Assembly: GCA_018828205.1 (NCBI GenBank)
Contig: JAHJWA010000274.1
Span: 1-7,553, forward strand
DNA from: Alphaproteobacteria bacterium
Lineage (GTDB): Bacteria; Pseudomonadota; Alphaproteobacteria; Sphingomonadales; Sphingomonadaceae
Length of the DNA stretch: 7,553 nucleotides
Reading direction: 5' to 3'
Numbering within the stretch: the stretch's first letter is position 1; the number at the start of each line of letters is the position of its first letter. The notes beneath the pieces are model-generated. The model had not been told where the DNA came from. It worked only from the letters and a program-made list of their open reading frames with translations, and searched no databases. Both the position numbers and the translations under genes were made by a program. Of this stretch, positions 5,759-7,553 are shown piece after piece.

Positions 5759-6964
5759 ATGGCGGTTCTGCCCATCCAACCCACGCCCTTCTTCGCCAAC
5801 AAGAACCGGGCCTTCTGGTACCTGCAGCTGGGCGGGTGGGGCGGCGCGTTCCTGCTGCGCGCGATCTCGGCCTTCGCCAATGAGCAGGCGCTCGACTTCG
5901 TCGTGATCCTGCTGATCCAGGCGGTGACCGGCTTCTCGCTGAGCCTCATCCTCTCGGTGATCTATCGCCAGCTGATCAACCGCCGCCCGCTGGTGACCTG
6001 GAGCTCGACGGCGCTGGCGCTGGCGCTGGCGGTGGGCATCCACGCCTTCATCGACAGCTGGGTGCTCGATCTGGCGCGGCCCAGCGGCGAGACCGATTTC
6101 GTGCGGCTGTTCGTGGGGATCTATTTCTACGATCTGACGCTGCTCGGCGCCTGGTCGGCGCTCTATTATGCGATCAACTATTTCCTCCAGGTCGAGGAGC
6201 AGGCCGACCGGCTCGAACGGCTCGAGATGCAGGCCACCAGCGCCCAGCTCGAGATGCTGCGCTACCAGCTCAACCCGCATTTCCTGTTCAACACGCTCAA
6301 TTCGATCTCCACGCTGGTGCTGCTCAAACAGACCGAGCCCGCCAATGCGATGCTCACCCGGCTGTCCAGCTTCCTGCGCCACACTTTGGTCAACCAGCCC
6401 GGCAGCAAGGTGACCATGGCGCAGGAGGTCGAGACGCTGATGCTCTATCTCGATATCGAGCGGATGCGCTTCGAGGAGCGCTTGCAGACCGAATTCCAGG
6501 TCGACCCCGCGGCCTCGCAGGCCTGCATTCCCTCGATGCTGCTCCAGCCGCTGGTCGAGAATGCGATCAAATACGGGGTCAGCCCGCAGGAGGAAGGCGC
6601 CACCATCAGCCTGATCGCGCAGATCGTCGGGCCGCGGTTGCGGGTGACGGTGTCGGACACCGGCCCCGGGATCAACCAGGGCGGCGCGGAGGGCCTGCCG
6701 CCGGCGCTGATCGGCTCGGTGCGGCGCAGCACCTCCACCGGCGTCGGTCTGGCCAATATCCGCAACCGGCTGGCGCAGGCCTATGGCGATGACCACCGTT
6801 TCGAGATTCGGTCTCCGGACAGCGGCGGCTTCACCGTGCTGATCGAGATTCCCCACGAACCCGCCGAGTCCGCAGCGGACGAGCCGGGCGCGTTTCCACC
6901 GCCGACGCGGCAACCGGGCGACAGCTCGTCCGTTGCCGCAGTGGCATTGCCGGAAAGGGCATAG
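5759..6964 (+). CDS. LytS-type membrane sensor histidine kinase
   Basis: A 401-residue protein. The N-terminal half holds about four hydrophobic segments (roughly residues 20-42, 46-69, 82-105 and 114-142) with no large periplasmic domain, so the signal is probably sensed in or near the membrane. A short coiled coil (about 144-168) leads to the His_kinase domain: the phospho-accepting histidine is His174 in LNPHFLFNTLNSIS, the hallmark of the LytS/YehU class. The HATPase domain follows, with LVENAIKYG (Asn268, N box), DTGPG (300-304, G1) and TGVGLANIRNRL (327-338, G2). A Pro/Ala/Ser-rich tail of about 35 residues (366-401) extends past the domain and is unlike the rest. It should autophosphorylate and pass phosphate to the regulator encoded six bases downstream. 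ATG 5759 is the first start after an in-frame stop at 5744. Ligand unknown. Confidence 0.93.
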   Translation: MAVLPIQPTPFFANKNRAFWYLQLGGWGGAFLLRAISAFANEQALDFVVILLIQAVTGFSLSLILSVIYRQLINRRPLVTWSSTALALALAVGIHAFIDSWVLDLARPSGETDFVRLFVGIYFYDLTLLGAWSALYYAINYFLQVEEQADRLERLEMQATSAQLEMLRYQLNPHFLFNTLNSISTLVLLKQTEPANAMLTRLSSFLRHTLVNQPGSKVTMAQEVETLMLYLDIERMRFEERLQTEFQVDPAASQACIPSMLLQPLVENAIKYGVSPQEEGATISLIAQIVGPRLRVTVSDTGPGINQGGAEGLPPALIGSVRRSTSTGVGLANIRNRLAQAYGDDHRFEIRSPDSGGFTVLIEIPHEPAESAADEPGAFPPPTRQPGDSSSVAAVALPERA

Positions 6965-6966
6965 GA
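6963..6966 (+). promoter_or_regulatory. Ribosome binding site of the response regulator
   Basis: AGGA begins on the last two bases of the kinase stop codon TAG and lies four bases before ATG 6971. A site built over the stop of the previous gene suggests coupled translation of kinase and regulator. Confidence 0.6.
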
Positions 6967-6970
6967 ACAC

Positions 6971-7553
6971 ATGACTATCCGCACCATCCTCGTCGACGAC
7001 GAGAAGCTCGCGATCCAGGGACTGCAATTGCGGCTCGCAAAGCACGAGGACGTCGAGATTATCGACACCTGCCAGAACGGGCGCGAGGCGATCCGCGCGA
7101 TCAAGACGCTGCGCCCCGATCTGGTCTTCCTCGACATCCAGATGCCCGGCTTCGACGGCTTCTCGGTGGTCCAGGGGGTGATGGAGATCGACCCGCCGCT
7201 GTTCGTCTTCGTCACCGCCTATCAGGAACACGCGATCCGCGCCTTCGAGGCCAATGCGGTGAACTATCTGATGAAGCCGGTAGACGAGAACAAGCTGGCC
7301 GACACGATCGAACGGGTGCGCAACCGCATCGCCGAGAAGAAATCGACCGAGGAAGCCGAGAAGCTGATGAACGTGCTCTCCGAAGTCGCTCCGGGGGCGG
7401 CGGAGGAATTCGCGCAGGGCGACGACGATGCCGCCTCGCGCTACGAGAAGCTCATCAACATCAAGGATCGCGGCCAGATCTTCCGCGTCGAGGTCGGCAC
7501 GATCGAGCATATCGAGGCCGCGGGCGATTACATGTGCATCTACACCGGCGACA
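6971..7553 (+). CDS. LytTR-family response regulator, 3'-truncated
   Basis: 194 complete codons are present and the gene runs off the right edge. Residues 1-115 are a receiver domain: acidic pair Asp9-Asp10, phospho-acceptor Asp55 in VFLDIQMPG, Thr82 in FVTAYQ, and Lys102 in YLMKPVDE. TAYQEHAIRAFEANAVNYL is typical of regulators paired with LytS kinases. A charged linker (about 120-155, with EEFAQGDDDAA) leads into the start of a LytTR DNA-binding domain (about 157 on): INIKDRGQIFRVEVGTIEHIEAAGDYMCIYTG is recognisable as its first strands. The rest of the DNA-binding part lies outside the window. It should act as a phosphorylation-controlled transcription factor for the kinase just upstream. 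Target genes unknown. Confidence 0.93.
   Translation, partial: MTIRTILVDDEKLAIQGLQLRLAKHEDVEIIDTCQNGREAIRAIKTLRPDLVFLDIQMPGFDGFSVVQGVMEIDPPLFVFVTAYQEHAIRAFEANAVNYLMKPVDENKLADTIERVRNRIAEKKSTEEAEKLMNVLSEVAPGAAEEFAQGDDDAASRYEKLINIKDRGQIFRVEVGTIEHIEAAGDYMCIYTGD

Noticed and set aside
5705..7510. A 601-codon open frame on the minus strand opposite the kinase and regulator
   Set aside because: The plus strand carries complete LytS and receiver motifs. The minus translation is Arg/Gln/His/Asp-rich with no domain, the usual shadow of a GC-rich gene.

Overview
The window is a compact, very GC-rich stretch of bacterial chromosome (strong G/C bias at third codon positions, mostly ATG starts with one GTG, and almost no non-coding DNA). 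The protein types and the very small gene spacing suggest an alphaproteobacterium, most likely Sphingomonadales (Erythrobacter/Sphingomonas-like). That assignment is inferred from overall protein character, not from a search. I see no rRNA, tRNA, CRISPR array, insertion sequence, integrase, attachment site or replication origin.

Positions 1-5060, + strand: five genes run head to tail with overlaps or gaps of at most 19 bases, so they probably form one operon. In order they are (1) a 5'-truncated App1/DUF2183-type phosphatase, (2) a membrane-anchored alpha/beta-hydrolase esterase, (3) a secreted M48 zinc peptidase with a C-terminal TPR region, resembling BepA, (4) a membrane-anchored DsbA/Com1/ScsC-type thioredoxin-fold protein with a CTYC active site, and (5) a secreted PDZ plus M48-like zinc peptidase with a GTG start that overlaps gene 4. 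Genes 2-5 all carry an N-terminal export or anchor segment. The group therefore looks like an envelope maintenance module: two proteases, a thiol oxidoreductase and a lipase-like hydrolase, next to a phosphatase of a lipid-phosphatase family.

Positions 5057-5674, - strand: a single gene for an HD-domain protein whose histidine/aspartate pattern matches the six-ligand mixed-valence diiron oxygenases (PhnZ/TmpB/MIOX type) rather than an ordinary HD phosphohydrolase. Its stop codon overlaps the stop of gene 5 tail to tail in the palindrome CTAG, so no intergenic terminator separates the two transcripts.

Positions 5675-5758: an 84-base divergent intergenic region, the only real one in the window. 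It holds an inverted repeat and a second hairpin that could cover the kinase ribosome binding site.

Positions 5759-7553, + strand: a LytS-type membrane sensor histidine kinase followed six bases later by its LytTR-family response regulator, which is cut off by the window end. They form a standard two-component pair. The signal it senses and its targets cannot be read from this sequence.

Most of this is ordinary core-genome content. The items worth a second look are the two-protease plus thioredoxin operon, the diiron-type HD protein of unknown substrate, and the overlapping stop codons and hairpins around it.
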